Positions 34,101-49,100 of a stretch of DNA of 64,000 nt are shown in pieces (position 1 is the first letter of the stretch; each line of letters begins with the position of its first letter). Origin of the DNA: Sciurus carolinensis (Eukaryota > Chordata > Mammalia > Rodentia > Sciuridae); NCBI RefSeq assembly GCF_902686445.1, contig NC_062222.1:135911035-135975034 (forward strand), written 5' to 3'. The notes under the pieces were generated by a model, which made no database searches, had not been told where the DNA came from, and saw only the letters and a list, made by a program, of their open reading frames with translations. A program made the position numbers and the translations under genes.

Positions 34101-37100
34101 GCGTCTCTCACGCTCCAGAGGCGAGCACCTCGGAGAGCTGCCGCGGGCCCAGGCACTTCCTGTGGCCAACACCTGGCGCACGGGCCGGGCCCCACGGACC
34201 CCGCACCTTGATGTCCCTCCCTGGCCCAGAGACCGTGCCACGTCCGCCCAGGGCGTGGTCTGAAGTGCTTTTCCCGCACTGCGACCCCACGTGGACGCAC
34301 CCCCAGGTCCCAGGGAGGGACCATGCCATTTCTGTACCTGTGCTAAAGCAACAGTAAAGGACATGCGTGTCCTTTACTGGAGCCGCCAGCCCGGCTCCAG
34401 ATGTGGAGCTCGGGTGAGGGAAAGCGGGTCTTCGCCCCTGGTGGATGGGCCCTCAAAACAGGCGGCCTGAGGTTCCCTCCCACGGCCCCCACCGCCCGCC
34501 CGCCCGTCTCCCAGCCCGACCGCTCCCATCACAGTGCCTGTGCGCGGGGGCTCCTGGACCGTGGTCCCTGGACGTCTCAGTGCTGCAGGCCAGTGACGCC
34601 AGGTCTTTGAAGACCAACAGACGCCACTCCTACATCTCTTCCTAGGTCATGGCGTCTTTCACGCTGCTCCGTGGACCAGGGTCTTGGTATTTTCCTACTG
34701 ATTTCTACGTACACACTAGACGGTAAAGAATTTCTCCTGCAGTATGTGTGCGGCAAAAACCGCCCCACTGGCCCACTGTCTTCTGTTCTCAGAGGAAGTA
34801 AGCTCTTTTGGTTGTTTTGTTTCACTTTTATATTGTCAGTGGTCAAACAGACCAATCTTTTCCTTTACAATTTCTAAGTTTGGTATCTTGCTTCCTCTTC
34901 AAAATGATCATTTTTACAAAGGTATGCTTTATTCTCATTCCTTCCAGTTTCATTCAATATTTGATGTTTTGGGTTTTTTTTTTTCTTTTCTTTTACTTTA
35001 TTTTATGTAATAAAGAGTGGGGCAGAGGTCAAGCCTTCCGACCAGTGTTCTAACAGAATTGTCGAGAACTACCTTTTCCTAACTAATTTTAAGTGCCTCC
35101 TCTATTGAAACCAAATTCTCATCTGTGGTTGGTCTACTTCTCGGCTCTCTCTTCTGTCTCACCAATCCCATGCTGTTCGGATCACTGTAGTTTTGTAACA
35201 TGTTTTTATAACTGAGATGACTGACAGCCCCTCCTCAATGCTCCCTTTGTCCAGGAATATTTTGATTATTCTAACATCTACCATCAAGAAAAAATAACCC
35301 GTTGACATTTCTGATGGGATTACTTCAAATTTACAGGCTTCGTTAGAAAAACTGACAAGCCCGCAATGTGGAATCTTCTCGGTATCCAAGTCCTGGCATT
35401 TACACAAGTCTTCAGTTTTATTGCTGCTACTGTTGGTTTCCAAGGTGGTTTTTAATTATTTCTAAGAGAAGTTATTGATTCTTCATATTTTTTTTATTTT
35501 ATTTTATTTATTTTTTTTTTTTTTGGGTGCTGGGGATCGAACCCAGGGCCTTATGCTTACAAGGCAAGCACTCTACCGACTGAGCTATCTCCCCAGCCCC
35601 GATTCTTCATATTGATTCATAATCAGTCGACAGATTCTCCTGTAGTTTTTGAGGACTGTGCAGTGCACACATGGGGTGTTCCAGGCCACGGTGGCACCTG
35701 GACACAGCTGGACACACGTCCCAGGTGGCATCCTGGGATGAGCTGCCCCCAGGAGAGACACACCACGCGTTTGCATTCCACTGAGTCTCCTGAAGTGGCC
35801 TGCTGGGCAGTGATTGGTGACTGCAGAGGTACTAAAGGGACAGCGCCTCTGTACTAGGTGACGGCCACTTGCCACAGGGTGTTCGGGGGGGTTCTCAGGG
35901 GCTTCGGCATGTTACTCACAAACATCACATTCTATGTTCACAGCTGCACAGAATTCCACCTGTTTCTTCCTTTCTTAAAGGAAGACTATGAACAACTTTT
36001 AAAAGTCAGATATATCAAGGACCATGATAAAAAGCCTGCCTCCCCCCTCCGAGAGCCCCAGTCCCCTGGGGCCCACCTTGGGGTGACTGCTGGGCTGTGT
36101 CTCTTATACCCTTTCAAGGGCACTGTCTGCTGATGGATGCTAACAGCAGAGTGTGGAGCGGCCAGACGAGCCGCGGGAACCAAGCACCGATCCGAGCCTC
36201 GGCTGGGGAGCCACTGAACGTGCCAAGCGAGAGCAGTCGGTGGCAGTGGGTCACATGGGCACAACTCCATGTATGTAGTGTCCAGAATGAGAAGATCCAT
36301 GCGGATTGGTGGGTGGTGGCTGGGGGCGGGGAGCGGGCAGAACGGGAGCCACTGCTAAGGGGTGCAGGGTTTCTTTTGGGGTGAAGAAAACATTCTGGAA
36401 TTAGAGATGATGGAGAACCTTCTGCACATGCTGAATGCAGAGCATCTCCACTGTCAGGGTCTCCAGACCCGTGCCACCCACGGGCGTACTGCGCCCGTGA
36501 CCCTGTGCCGTGCACTCGGAAGCAACCACAGTTTCTACCAAGATATGAAAAATAGAAGTTACCTTCTTTTTACAGAGAATACTGTAGAAAGTTAATCCCT
36601 TCAGTTTTTAAGAAGTGAACTCTTTTTAGTTGGTAAGAGTAGCACGTTTCTTAAAACCTCTCAACCCAGGTCTGAGACGCGTGACCTTCCTGCAGTGCCT
36701 GAGTACCCTTGCCTCACAGAAGGGGACACAAAACCCTTCGGCCAAACTGCCCCTGGGACCCTGCACTGTCCTCCTTGCTACAGGAGTTCAGGTCTGCCCT
36801 GGCACCAAGAGGAGATGCGTCCCCGAGTTTCCTGCTCTGAACAATGACTTCCCAGATGGGGAACCCCGGGTGCATGCCTTAGGGCTGTGAGTTGAACTGG
36901 GATGTGGCCTCGTTTGCAGTAGGGCGGGCCCTGAATCCAAAGGCTGGTGCTCATGGAAGGAGAAGCCTTGTGGGGACAGAGGCAGGAGAAGTGAGGACAC
37001 CCCAAAGCCCAGGAGGACGGCTGGGCAGGCCAGAAGCTCAGGAGCAGGGAGCGGCTCCGCCCGGGGCCTCGGAGACACACAGCCCGCCAACAACTGACGC

Positions 37101-40100
37101 TCCTCCAGTCCCCAGAACCGAGAGAAGACAGTTCTGTCGTGTACGCCAGCCAGGTTGTGGTGCTTATCATGGCAGCGGTAAAATCTGCCGTGCTTGCCCT
37201 GGCTGTCCCTGCCGTTGCTGATTAATAACAACGTACCTAACCTGGAAGAGGACCGTGAGCATTAATGAGACGATGCATGGAGAACACAAAGCACAGACCA
37301 ACTGCAAAATCGCATTTGGCTGGGTCACCGAGCACTGAAGGGCAGTGAACTCGCAGCGAACCCAAGGCCTTCCTGAGCTCAGCCAGGTGCACTCCCCTCC
37401 GGTCCTCCTGTGGCCTTGGGGAGCTGGCTTGGACGTTCCTCCCCTCGGGGTCAGGACCACCCTGAGCAGTAAGCAGCAATCCAGCAGCCAGGTGGAGGAG
37501 GGGGTGGAGGGCGCACCCTCTTGCCTACCAGACCTGGAACATTCTCCTACAGCCTCTCCACAGTGTGCACAGCTTGCCTAATAACTGAAGGTCCGGCTGC
37601 ATGCCCCGCAGGACCATGAGTGTGCACAACAGCACACGCTTCTTCCGGTGAGGATGACCTCACTCAGCCTTATTTCCTCCTGACTCTGATCCAGGGAGCT
37701 GGAGGGTGAAGCTCCGTGGTATTACCAGAAGCACTGCTTCTCTTCAGAATGACCCTGGATTGGTGAGCTGGACAAGACCACGATCAACCACCAAAACCTC
37801 TGCTTCCCGTGGGATGCCTCTGGTAGCTGAGCAGGCACCTGTGGGCCACAGCCATGAGCTGCTGCAAGTGGCTCCAGTGACTTCCATAGGAGTCTTCCTT
37901 GTGCTGATGTGGTGCCTCGACCCTCACCAGAGAGTGGCCCGGGGACAGGGAGGACTCCCACAGCAGACCAACACTGCACAGCTCTGCTTCGGGCTTGTTT
38001 CTTGAACAGACCTCAGTGAGCAGGGACCAGGATATGGCTCTTGTGCCATTCTTCTGTGTGTGACCACGGCCGGTCCTGCAGAGTGAGTGCTGGAGGCAGC
38101 ACCCTATGCCATCTCTGCACCCTGAGAAATCCAGGCCACATAAGATGCAAAGCAGAGACAACCCAAACCACGGGCTTGGGTGCACACGGAACACGGAACG
38201 GTGTGCCCCTCGGCCGTGCCCAGATGTGGTGCACCTTAGGGCCAACCCTCCCCTGCCCGCTGTGGCAATCAGCCACAAAGCTAAGTGGGAGGTCACTGAT
38301 GGACCAGATCGGATCCTTCCCAGCTTGACAGTGAAATTGGAGAGAGGATCATGGGCCTATTACTTCCCCTCTCTGAGCCCGGTGGCTCACTACCTGGAAT
38401 CAGGAGCAGCAGAGTGGGGTGGCTAGGAATGCACACGCCTGCGGACAGGAGCTGTGGGGAGGACACGCCTGAGACTTGGGAGCCCCTGCTCACAGCCCTC
38501 TCCATGTCGCCAACTGAAGGAGAAACCTGAGTGCGGAGTCATGCCAGACTTGGAAAGTTCACAAATCATTTTAACCGGAGGCTTCCAGTGCGATTGTGAG
38601 CACAGACCGTTCAGGCAGCCGAGGCGTGGTGGGGCCAGGACTTACCGACTTGTGGCTCTTGGCTGTTATGGTCTTCACCTTGTCCGGGTCCCAGATGACC
38701 ACGTCGGCATCAGAGCCCACGGCAATCCGCCCTTTCCTTGGGTACAGGTTGAAGATCTTGGCTGCGTTGGTGCTGGTCACAGCCACAAACTGGTTCTCGT
38801 CCATTTTGCCTGTAGCCTAAAGGGAAAGTCCCAATGAGGAGAGAAGCCACACAGCAGGGAGAAGGGCAGCAGGCGCAGATGGGACCTGCCAACAGGGTCC
38901 TGCGGCCGGTCGGCCGAGCTCTCCTCCCAGCTGAGAATGCGCCGGCCTCCGAGAGGTCAGGCCTGGCCTCAGAGCAAAACTGAGTGATGTTGCCAAGGGC
39001 CCTGTGGCAGTTTGTCAGTGTCACTGGGCCCAAGTTTCAGTGAGAAGAAGACCTCGGACTTCAGGTCTCTGCTCACAGTGAGTGACCCGGGCTTCCTCTG
39101 TAACAAGAGCTCTCCACCCACTCGCCACCCCAGCTCCCAGAACCTGCGTGCACACGTGGAACTGACAGAGCCACCCGTAAGGAACTAAAGTGCGGATCAC
39201 GACAAAACCTTCCTCATCCTTAACGCATCAAGGACAACGGGACACCTGCGAACACGGAGGGCTCTACGGGACATTCTCGCCAGCGCGGGTCCTGAGTTCT
39301 CCTGTGCGTCTGCCGGGCCTCCAGTAAGGAAGGTTAAGAGCCTGGCGTGCACAGTGAATGGGGCCTTGCCGGGCCAGGCAGGGTGCTTCTAGAATATTCC
39401 TGGGGAAAGGTGGGGGACACCTTACCACTGCCTTGTCCCAGACAACCGTCATCCGCTCCTCTATGCCGTTGACGCCCTCGGGGATCAGGGTGAAGTTGTC
39501 CTTGCCCACCGCCTTCTGGGCAGTGCTGTAGGGACAGTGGCCGCTGCCTGTGACCTGCAGGTCTCCGCTGGCAAGGACAAAAGAAGGTGGGGTTCAGACC
39601 TGGGATCACTCTGAAGGGCAAACCCCAACTTCAGTCACCAATGGAGACCCTGGGACCTAAAAGCCCAGAGGCTCTGGGAGGAGGACCATGAAGGATGCAA
39701 TAGATGTTGTGAATTTTATATTAATGTAAGGAAAACCCTATGGCAACTAATAAGTAGTGAATAAACACATAAGTCAGCCAGCTCAGAGGACCCAAAACAA
39801 GCCTGTGAGTCAGCGACGCCCCATTTATGTCCCCAACCTTGTGGCTCTGTGCCCCTCAGAGGTTCACCCATGCTGACCTCTGTCTTCTCCATCTGAGGCT
39901 ACTGGTTAAAGTGTGGCCTGGGCTTACAGAACAAAATACTGTTCCTTGGTGACACAGTTCATCAGGTTTGCCTTTTAGTCCCCCAGAACTTTGAAAGGAA
40001 ACACCATTTTGATGATTTGGAGCCCTGATCTGGATGTCTGAATCTGTGGTTGGGGGACCCTTATTCTGTGGTTGGAAATGGAGGCTGAGGCTGTCCTCCA

Positions 40101-43100
40101 CTTCAGAGGCCCAGGACACATCAGCAGTGCCTAGAGGCCTGGAGGTTCCTCTAAAAGCTCTACACGCTCTGCAGCAGAATGGCGCTGCGCATGCCCTAGC
40201 AGCTTGGTCTGATGGAAGGCAACGGGGTCCATCTAGGCACAGAGAAGGGAGGGTCCCTGCAGTCCTCGGCTGACAAGCCAGTGAGACCAGGGAGTCAGGC
40301 AATCGACAGCAGTGAATGGGGCCTGCGGCCTGTTGGAAGAACAGGGGTCGGGGACAAGAGGGGTGTGGAGGCAGAGGGGAGGGGAGTGGGACAGGGTGCC
40401 AGTGCCGTTTTAAACAGGAGGATCAGAAAACGCCTCATCAGGAAGGAACCTTCCAGCAAAGATCTGTAGGCAGGGAAGAGGAGCCCCGGGCCGCCTAAGA
40501 GCACAGAGGGCTGCGCAGTGCAAGGGCCCCAGACATGCCCTGCCCGTGAGGGAGTCAAGGAGGCCAGCGAGGTTGGTCTGCAGTGAGGACCACGTAAGTG
40601 AGAGGGAGGCCAGATCACACTCCGCCCGTGGTCCCACTTGGAGAGAAGTGGCCGGAGTGCGGTGAGAGGGCGGTTGGTCCGATTCAGGACCTGAAACGCC
40701 TGGGGGTCTGCTGAGAGCAGACGGCATGCGGGAGGCGGGCGTGGAGACACACAGGCCTCTCAGGAGGCCAGGAGGGCCACCGGCAGCCGGCTGGGAAGTC
40801 CTCAGGTCCCTGGCTCTGCCTTTCTAAGCTGGCAAAGCCGCAGGCAGCGGCTTTGCAGGGAAAACGGGAACTCTACCCGGAGTGAGGAGGTGGCAGCTGC
40901 CATCCAGAGGCCGAGCGGCAGGGGCTGAGCAAGCCCTTGCCAAGGCGCAAGCCAAGGGCCTCTGCGGGGCCCAGGGTGCGAGGTGCCCACAGGGCACACC
41001 CTGGACCCGCCTGCCTGCACGTGCGGTCCCGCCTCCCGAGAAGCCCGCCTCAGTCTCGCACACCGTGCAAATCCTGCTCTCCCGAGGCCGGTCCCAAACC
41101 GCCTGCCCCACAGGCTTCCGCGTCCCCACCAGTCCTGAGCGTCACCCTGACTCCCGGGCAGCTGCATCCCTGGCACGTGGCCTTGCGGGCTCGGCCATCA
41201 GAGTGCTCTTCCCTTGCGCCGGCCAGCAGGCGGGGCAGACCTGAGGTGGCGGCTGGGTGGCGTGCGCGCCCGACTGCAGGAGCTTCGCGAGCACAGCGGC
41301 TGCTTCCTGAGCTCCGAGTTCCAGGCCTGGAACGAGCCTCAGAACCAGCTCTAGAGCCGCGGCCCCTGCATCTTCTCCACGTTGCCAAGGCGTCACCGAG
41401 GGAGACAGGGACGCAACAAGCCCAGGGTGACACAGCCAACTGCCCGCGAGTCAGGACTTGCATCCGGGCCTCTCTCCCTAACCCTGGGCTGCCACCATGT
41501 CACAGGCCAGGAACACAGTGGGCCTGCAAAGGGCTGAACAGCAGGAGCCAGTCAATCAGTGGGAACAGAGAGTCACTGGCCACAAGAGGCTAGGTCCCCA
41601 AGGCCTGTCGCGAACCACATGAGCGTCGTTCCAGAAGAGCACCGAGTCCCAGGCCTGCTCCACCCCGCATCTAACCCAGTCTGTCCCCAAAGGCCCGGCC
41701 ACCTCCCCACATCCAAGGCTCTCACCAGGCCAGCAGGGAGGTAAGGTAGTCAGGCGTGGTGGGGTCTGGGCTCAGGGGTGGGGAGGTCACAAACGCCGCT
41801 GCTTTGGCCCAGTTCTTGCTCCAGTAGTGGGTGCCGTCGGTCCCCAGGCTGGCAGCAATGGGCTCCCCAAAAACTAGAGGACCTTGGGAGGGACAGACAC
41901 AAGCAAGCATGGTCACTGCACACCGCCTGCAGGAGAGGCGGAGGGTGCAGGAGGGGAGGGGAGAGTGGGACAGTCAGCCAGCTGTGCACAGGGACCTGGA
42001 CTCTGCCGGCCACCACCCGGCACCTGCCAAGTGCTTCACAGGGACTGCAGCAGCCGAGCTGCCCAGAAAACCTTCCGCCCCCGCCCCCCATGTCCCCCTC
42101 TTCCTGAATGGGCTGTGAGGCCCAGCTGCTGGCTCCTGGCAGGTCTGTGCCCTGGAAATAGCTGGAGCCTGTTGGACACCCAGCCACCCCTCAGGAGGCC
42201 CGGCCACCGCATACCCTTCTTCCTGGCCAGGGTGATAATGTCCGCCGCACTCTTGCTCATGACCTTGGTGATATACACGGGGCAGTTGATCCGGCCAGCA
42301 ATGGTGATGGCCCGGAACACAGCCTCAGCCTCCAGCTGGGGACAGCAAAAACAAGGGTCACGGGAGGGAAGGGCCGGGGGCAGCCACCACCCACCCCAAA
42401 TTCCCAGGGCTCTCTGAACCAGTGTCCTCTGACTTTCCTCAATTAAATGTGATCGGAAAGGAAAGCTACCAAATCAAGCAGTAAAGTAGTGCAAATGTTT
42501 TTAAAAGAAGTCAAAATGAATTTGGTTAGAGGGTCGGGGGACAGACCCAGGCTCTTGGGTGTGTTTGGGAGTGTTCTACACGCGAGTGGGAGAGACTAGG
42601 CAGAAGATGGAATCAAAAGGCACAGGAAGCGGCCCACGGTATGCAGACGCTGTGCCAAGCGCATTCATGTCGGCCACCACCCACTTGTTCCTGCCCTGAG
42701 TAAACCCAGGGGGCACCTGCGGCTCTGTCCATCTCCATACCCCAGCCCCACCGACGCGCAGGGAGTCAGTTAACAAAAGGACTGGTTGGTGGCTTTTTGT
42801 GGTACTTTGGATTGAACTCGGGTACTCTGCCACTGAGCTGCCTCAGTCCTCCTTATTACTATGTTTTTAATTTCTAGAGGAGGTGTCTCTGAGGCTGGCC
42901 TCCAGTTGATCCTGCTGTCTCAGCCTCCCAGGGGAGGATTATTAGCATGCGCCATGTGCCCGGCTATACTTTTTCTTTTAGTTTAGCCTGGTGTGGCTCC
43001 AAGCGTGGCCCTGCTGGAGCCTGACAAGACCTGAGAGGGTCCCCGCCCTGCTCTCTGGGGCAGTCATTGGTCACAGGCCCTGATGTGTCAACCACATTCA

Positions 43101-46100
43101 AGCACTATGAAAGTTTATAAACCCTGTTTCCAGTCCTGTCCTGATGTCCCCACAGGCCAGGAATGCGGAGCTCATGCCCACTGCACTATTCCTGTGTGTC
43201 CCCTGCGTCCGGAAGGGCCAGGACAGGGGTGGAGGGAGGTCCAGGACACTTGTTAGTGATTTCCTAGGGGCGTGGAAAACACCCTCGACTCCAACCCTCA
43301 GGAGTCCGTCCTCCATGCCCCACCTGCCAGCCTTCCGTCTGGGCCCTCCCTACACACACAGCCACCATGGGAAAACAATCCATTTCCAGTTTGGGAATGC
43401 GGCAGGCAGGGTGGTCATCTCCTAGGTGCGAGGCTTGGGGCCCGTGGCTCCACCTCCCTGTCGCCCTTGGCACAGATTCTTATCTGGTCTGGACACTGAA
43501 GTGTGCCCAGGGTCTGTCTGGAGCTCCTGGACCTGGGACAGGTAGGGCCTCTTCCTGGCCCCGCTGGTGGCCTGTGGCCTTCCCCAGAGGGGAACGGAGG
43601 AGCTGGGTGCAGCTGGGCGCAGCCAGGCCGTCAGGTGAGCGGCAGCAACGCTGGAGAGGTGCCAGTCTCACCTCTTCAGGTCTGCTCAGCGCGTGGCCCT
43701 CGGGGCCGGTGATGCCCATCTCTAGGATCCGCTTCTGTTCCTGTGACAGAAACAGAGGAGTGAGTGATCACAGAACCTCAGAGCTGGAAGAAGTCGCTCC
43801 TGCCCCTCCCGCTGGAGGGACAGGGCTGAGGCAGGAGTGCCTGAGGCCCAGGAGCCAAAGGGGTGAGCCTGGGCCTCCCCACTTCATCCCCACTCCCTCC
43901 ACTCTGCACGGGCCGCCTGCCCCTGCCCTGCAGCCTGGCTCCACCCAGGCACACCTGGCTCCACATCTGCTTTATTTCAATTTCCTGGGATCGATGAAGG
44001 AAGCAGAGAGCTATGGTGTGAATATGGTCTGTCCCCAAAAACTCCTGTGGAGGCTTGGTCCCCAAAGTAGTAGTGTGGAGAGGGACTGAGGCCTTCGAGG
44101 TGATTAGGTCCCTAAGAGATACCAATGCTCTTCTTGCGGGTGTGGGTGGTGCTCCTCCCAGGAATGGATGCTCCCCAGCAAGCCTGGCCCTCACGGTTTC
44201 TCTTGCACAGGAACTTCTGCTGCAGGCCTGGTCCCCCTCCACTTCCCACCCTGTCCGAGGAGAGCGTGGCCTGCACCCTGTCCAGAGGAGCGTGTGGCCC
44301 ACAGAAGCTGGGCAGCTGCTGGCACTGTTCCTGCCTCCAAAACCCAGCCTCAGGAATTTTGCTAGGGCAACAGAACATGGCTGAGACGGAAAACGGTACC
44401 AAGAAGGGGGTCATTGCTATAATGATGGCGTCATGACCCAGGACTCTACCCAAGAGGGAACCCATGAGCCAGAAAAGAGAATTTCTGATTGAAGAAATTT
44501 CTAAGCCACATATAGAAGCTGACATTAAGAAGAAACCACATAACTGGGATTAAGAAGAAAAGAGGTTCTTCAAAGACTGAATTTATCACTCAGAAGGAAA
44601 GAGAGCATAAAAATCTGGAATAATCCCAGCCAGGTCACAGGAAGCACAAAAAAGCAGGCTGGCGTAGAACGGCCGAGCGCTGCTCCTGAGATGGGCACCA
44701 GGGAGAGGCAGGGCCGGAAGGGATCCCGAGAGGGCCCCGGCTCGCCCCTGCGGCACAGGCTCAGAACGCCAGGCCCTCAGCGGCAGGCAGGGTGAGCTGC
44801 CAGGGCAGCCTGCGCCCCAGCCGCGGCTCACACAGGCCAGTGTGGCTTGGACCACCGCTCCAGAGGGTGCTGATTCTGCAGACGGGCAGAATGGAAAAGC
44901 CGCAGCGTCGTGGCGGCTCCTGTGGACCTCAAAGGACATCTGGACCACAGCAGGGCCAGGAGGACACCGACCTCAGGGACTGAGCCCCTCGGAGCTCCCC
45001 ACTGGGCAACGCCTAGGAGCCTTGGGAGAAGGGTCTTCGCCTCCAGGATCGCAGCAGAGAAGTGCCAGTGCAGGGTGTGACGCGTGCCTGAGAAGCCACA
45101 GGCACCGACCAACCCCAGGAGCAGCCACAGGGCTGACCCGGCAAGGCCGTGGGGACCCGAGTGCCTCGGAGGGGCCCTGGAGTGAAAGGCGCTCTTCCAG
45201 CTACGATCCGACAACTTCCCTGCCGGGTCTGGGGCAGCCGTCACTCCTCACTTGGGAGCACCTCTACCTTGGGGACAGGAGTAGTGACACTTGCCTGTTC
45301 CACCGCTGGATCTTGGAAGCGGACGGCTTGGTTTCGCCTTTGCGGCAGCGGGAAGGAGTCCGCCTCGAGCCTCAGATGGCTGGGCTTTGGACTTCTGAGT
45401 TGACGTTGAAACAAACGAAGGCTCTGGGCCACCGGGACAGCACCCGTTTCACGTGCCAGGGGGACGCGGGCAGAATGTATGGCGGAATGCATGCTGAGGG
45501 TGGTCCCCAGCGTGACGGCGCTGAGGGGCTGGGGCCTTCGCAATGTGACCCGGTCACTTGGGGATCGACACTTGTCCGGGGTGGTTTTCAGGGACCTGGA
45601 GTGGTTACTGTGAGAGCGGCTTTTTATAAAACAAGCTGGCACCTCCCCTTGGTCTCCCGCGCATCTGTGCTCCTTCCACATGCTCCTGCTTCCCTTCCCA
45701 CTTTTCTGCCATGCACAGAGAGTATGTGGCTGTCCTCAGAGTCAAGCAGACGCTGGCACCATGCTCTTGGGACTCCAGAACATGAGCCAAAATAAACCTC
45801 TTTTCTTTATAGATTTCCCAGCTTTGGTTATTCTGTTACAGCAACAACAACAACAAAAAAAATCAATTGAGACATATTGATTAATAAGAAATGAGCTTCA
45901 GAGAACACTGTTCATCCTTCCAATCTCTGAGTCTCCCTGCAGGCTGCCCTTTGGAAAGAAATATGGAACTTTGGTTATTACAAGGATGTTGAACTCAGTA
46001 AGTTCTGAATGGAAGTCCTGCTGCAAAGCTGACCACCTCTGACTGCTGGCAAGCTGGCCGTGCTCTCTGAGCTTCAGTTTTCTCTTCCGCACACTGGAGT

Positions 46101-49100
46101 TGACAGTGCTTACATCACAGGTACGGAGGTGAGGGAGTCGCCTTGCAAAGTGCCTGTATTGACCCCCGAGCGCTGTGAGACTGAATGAGCAGCAGCCTCC
46201 TCACGTCCACGTAGGCTCCTCTCCCTGGTGGCTGTCGCTCTCTCTGGCAGGAAAACACCACCTTGAATTTCTCCTGTGACCTTAATGCCTCCCTGAGCTG
46301 ACGGCCCAGATTCAAACCCATTTGTTACAGGTTTCCTGGCCCCAGGAACACTTTAATTTCACTAAAAAACAAAATTCTTTTTTCTTCTTCGATACTGCCA
46401 AGATGCCTACTGTGTGGCTGCCAAGTGTCTCTGGGTCATCACTCCTGGATGCAGCCCTGCCCCGAGCTCTGGACCCACTGAACACGAAGAACTCACAATC
46501 TCAACTGTGCATCTACGGTTATGAAGCCCCAGTTGATTATGAGAACATGAACTGGAAACGATTTCAAGGTCTGACGGCTGGGGTGGATCGAAGCAAACTC
46601 TGGAATAATTTCAGCTACTAAAGACGGTGTTTACAGAGCATTTTTGGAAACTGTTTACAAAACAATTTTCTGAGAGAGAGAGAAAGCTCTACACTAAATA
46701 GTTTAAATGTCAGTTACTGTTTTTGTTGAGAGGAAAGAAGCGAGGGGGTGGGGAGGAAGGGGTGAGGGAGAAACAGGGCAAGAGGAGGGAGAGATTTCAA
46801 TGGGCTAAGCACATGCGTTATTTTTGTTCCCTCCTGAAACCCTGCTAAAGTGACAAAAAGATATGCGAGAATCACACACACATTAAAAGATGCCGAGAGA
46901 ACACAGAAAATTCTAGAAGCTGGCGAGCGGATGTACAGAAGGCCTGGAGCAGAATGCTGTCTTCAGTTGGCAGAGGAACGAGGAGCAGGAAGAAGCCCTG
47001 ACTTAGAACTGAGGGCTGAGCGCCCAGCTGGCTCCTCACACCCGGGGGAGAGTGGGAACTGGGATGTTCTGGAAAATCACGGAAGCCAAATCCCTGCAAA
47101 TCCTAGGGCCCGCAGCCCCACTCTAAGGCATAGGTTAACCCACATGAACACGGTGAACGAAAGAATGCTCAAGAATGCTTTTGGGCGTTTATAACAGTCC
47201 CAAGTTTGAAACTGTCCAAATACCCCACAACTGAAAAATAAAATGTGTCTGTTCATAAAGAAGCAGAAGGTAACTGCACACGACAAAGCCACCAGTGAGC
47301 AACAGGTAGCAGACCTGAAGGAGTACCTGCCGCCCACCTGGTTAACCCCATTCTCATGAAATTTAAAATCGAGCAAACTCAGATGTGTGTAGTGGGCAGC
47401 TTCCAACATGGCGCCTGGGGATGGCGTATCCTGGCTTCAGGGCCTGGGGATCCCTCCCTGGGAGCGGGGGCTGGACTTCACACCTTGCCTTCAGCGAGCA
47501 GACTGAGGCAAAGGATGCATGTCACTTCCAGGGTTAGGTTACAGTCTCTGGCTTTCCCGCCCTGTCTTTCCTTTGTTCATTCTGAAGAAAGCCAGCTGCC
47601 ACACTGTAGCCCTGTGTGGCAAGGAACCAGGGTGGTCTCTGGCCCACAGCCAGCCAAGAGCAGGGGCAGCAGTCTGAGAGTCTGCAAGGAACTGAATCCT
47701 GAGCACCACCCTCTGCACCAGGCTGGAAGTTCGTCCTGCCCCAGTGGGGCCGGGAGCTGCCTCCCACCTGGCCTGACACCTTGGTTCAGCCTGGGAGAGG
47801 CCCGAGCCAAGGACCCAGCCACACTTGCATTCCTGCCCCACAGGAAGGGGATAAGGTCAATGTTTATTGATTTAAGATGCAAGCTGAGTGCTGGCTAAGT
47901 TTTTCTGCAGCCAGATAACTCATACGGATTTAGGCACCAGAGCAGAGTGTTACTATAAAAGTTACCTAAACATGTGCAAGTGGCTTTGGAACCAGGGAAA
48001 GGAGGTCGGGAGAATTTCAAGGAGCATGGTAGGTTGCCTGGAACAGACTGTTCCCAGAGATACAGACTTTGAGGACACTGCCTGAGAGCTCTTGAAAAGA
48101 AATGAGGCAACTGAAGGAAGGGCCTTGCCGCACAGTAGAGGGGACTTGGCAGCACTGTCTTCCGAAGCCCGGGGAAGGCCTGGCGAGCTGGGGTTTAGCT
48201 CAGGAGGTGTCCCAGCTACTGTGGAAGGTACTGACTGGTTCTTCTCTCTGCTTAGAGTAAAATGTTAGATGAGAGAGACTAATGGGGAGAAGAACCGTGA
48301 AATCAGAAAGAACCAGGCTGGATGCCCATAATCCCAGTGACACAGGAGGCTGAGGCCAGAGGATTGCAAGTTTGAGGCCAGCCTCAGCAACTTAGGAAGG
48401 TCTTAAGCAACTTAGTGAGACCCTCTCTCAAGAAAGAAAAAAGGATTCGGGGTGTGGCTCACTGGCTGAGTGACCCTGAAGTACAAAAACTCTGCATCAT
48501 GTGCAACCACAGGAATGGGATCCCAACTGGAACGGGCTGCACTCCACGTACCTACAATATGTCAAAAGACACCTACCGTCACGTGATCCAAACACAGCAG
48601 ATCAAACAGAAAGGAACCAGGACATGACGGTTTTGGAAATTCTCAGCCTCTCCAAAGGGCAAAAGATACAAAATCAAGGAATGGCTTCTGAGCCAATCTC
48701 AAATCAGGAGGTTGCCAGATCAACAGGAGACTCCTGCTACTCCAAGAGTGAGATCCTACAAGCTTTGTTAAGAATCCATAAAGACAAGGGTGGTGCCTCC
48801 AAGCACTAGTCACTCACAAAAAAAAAAAAAAAAAATCCTTTGAAGAGCCTAACATTGTCAATGTGTCCACAGATCCTGTCAATCAAGCAAAGGGCTCTGG
48901 GGAGCTCAAGGATGTGTTCCTCGGCTCTCACCAGGGGGAGAGGGTGTCTCTGGGAGATCTCTGTGGGTGTCCTTCATCTAAGGGAGTGCACCCAGTGAGC
49001 TTCGCAGGAGGCCCACAGGTTTCTGAGAGAATCACTTTAGCTAAACACTGGCAGTTCAGACCCGCTGGAAACAAAGCATCCAGAATGAAGGGCAGTCAGA

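Larger units (their letters stand above)
33498..38645 (-). other. CRMP1: CRMP1 intron 11
   Basis: Contains an L1 antisense block interrupted by a young ID SINE. From 35.7 to 38.6 kb no gene is seen and no repeat is confidently assigned. Confidence 0.65.

Noticed and set aside
34985..35060. Possible second ID SINE (T-rich run followed by GTGGGGCAGAGGTCAAGCC)
   Set aside because: The body is too diverged and too short to call against the surrounding L1-derived sequence.
35525..35600. Possible tRNA gene on the - strand
   Set aside because: The A and B boxes belong to a tRNA-derived ID SINE with an A tail and target duplication; no proper cloverleaf gene.
44842..45795. Open + strand frame of 317 codons
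   Set aside because: It overlaps the interior and 3' LTR of a MaLR element in a CRMP1 intron. No recognisable retroviral or cellular domain, and the residue pattern looks random and GC-driven.
46322..46621. 99-codon + strand frame
   Set aside because: No homology recognised and no supporting splice or promoter context inside CRMP1 intron 6.
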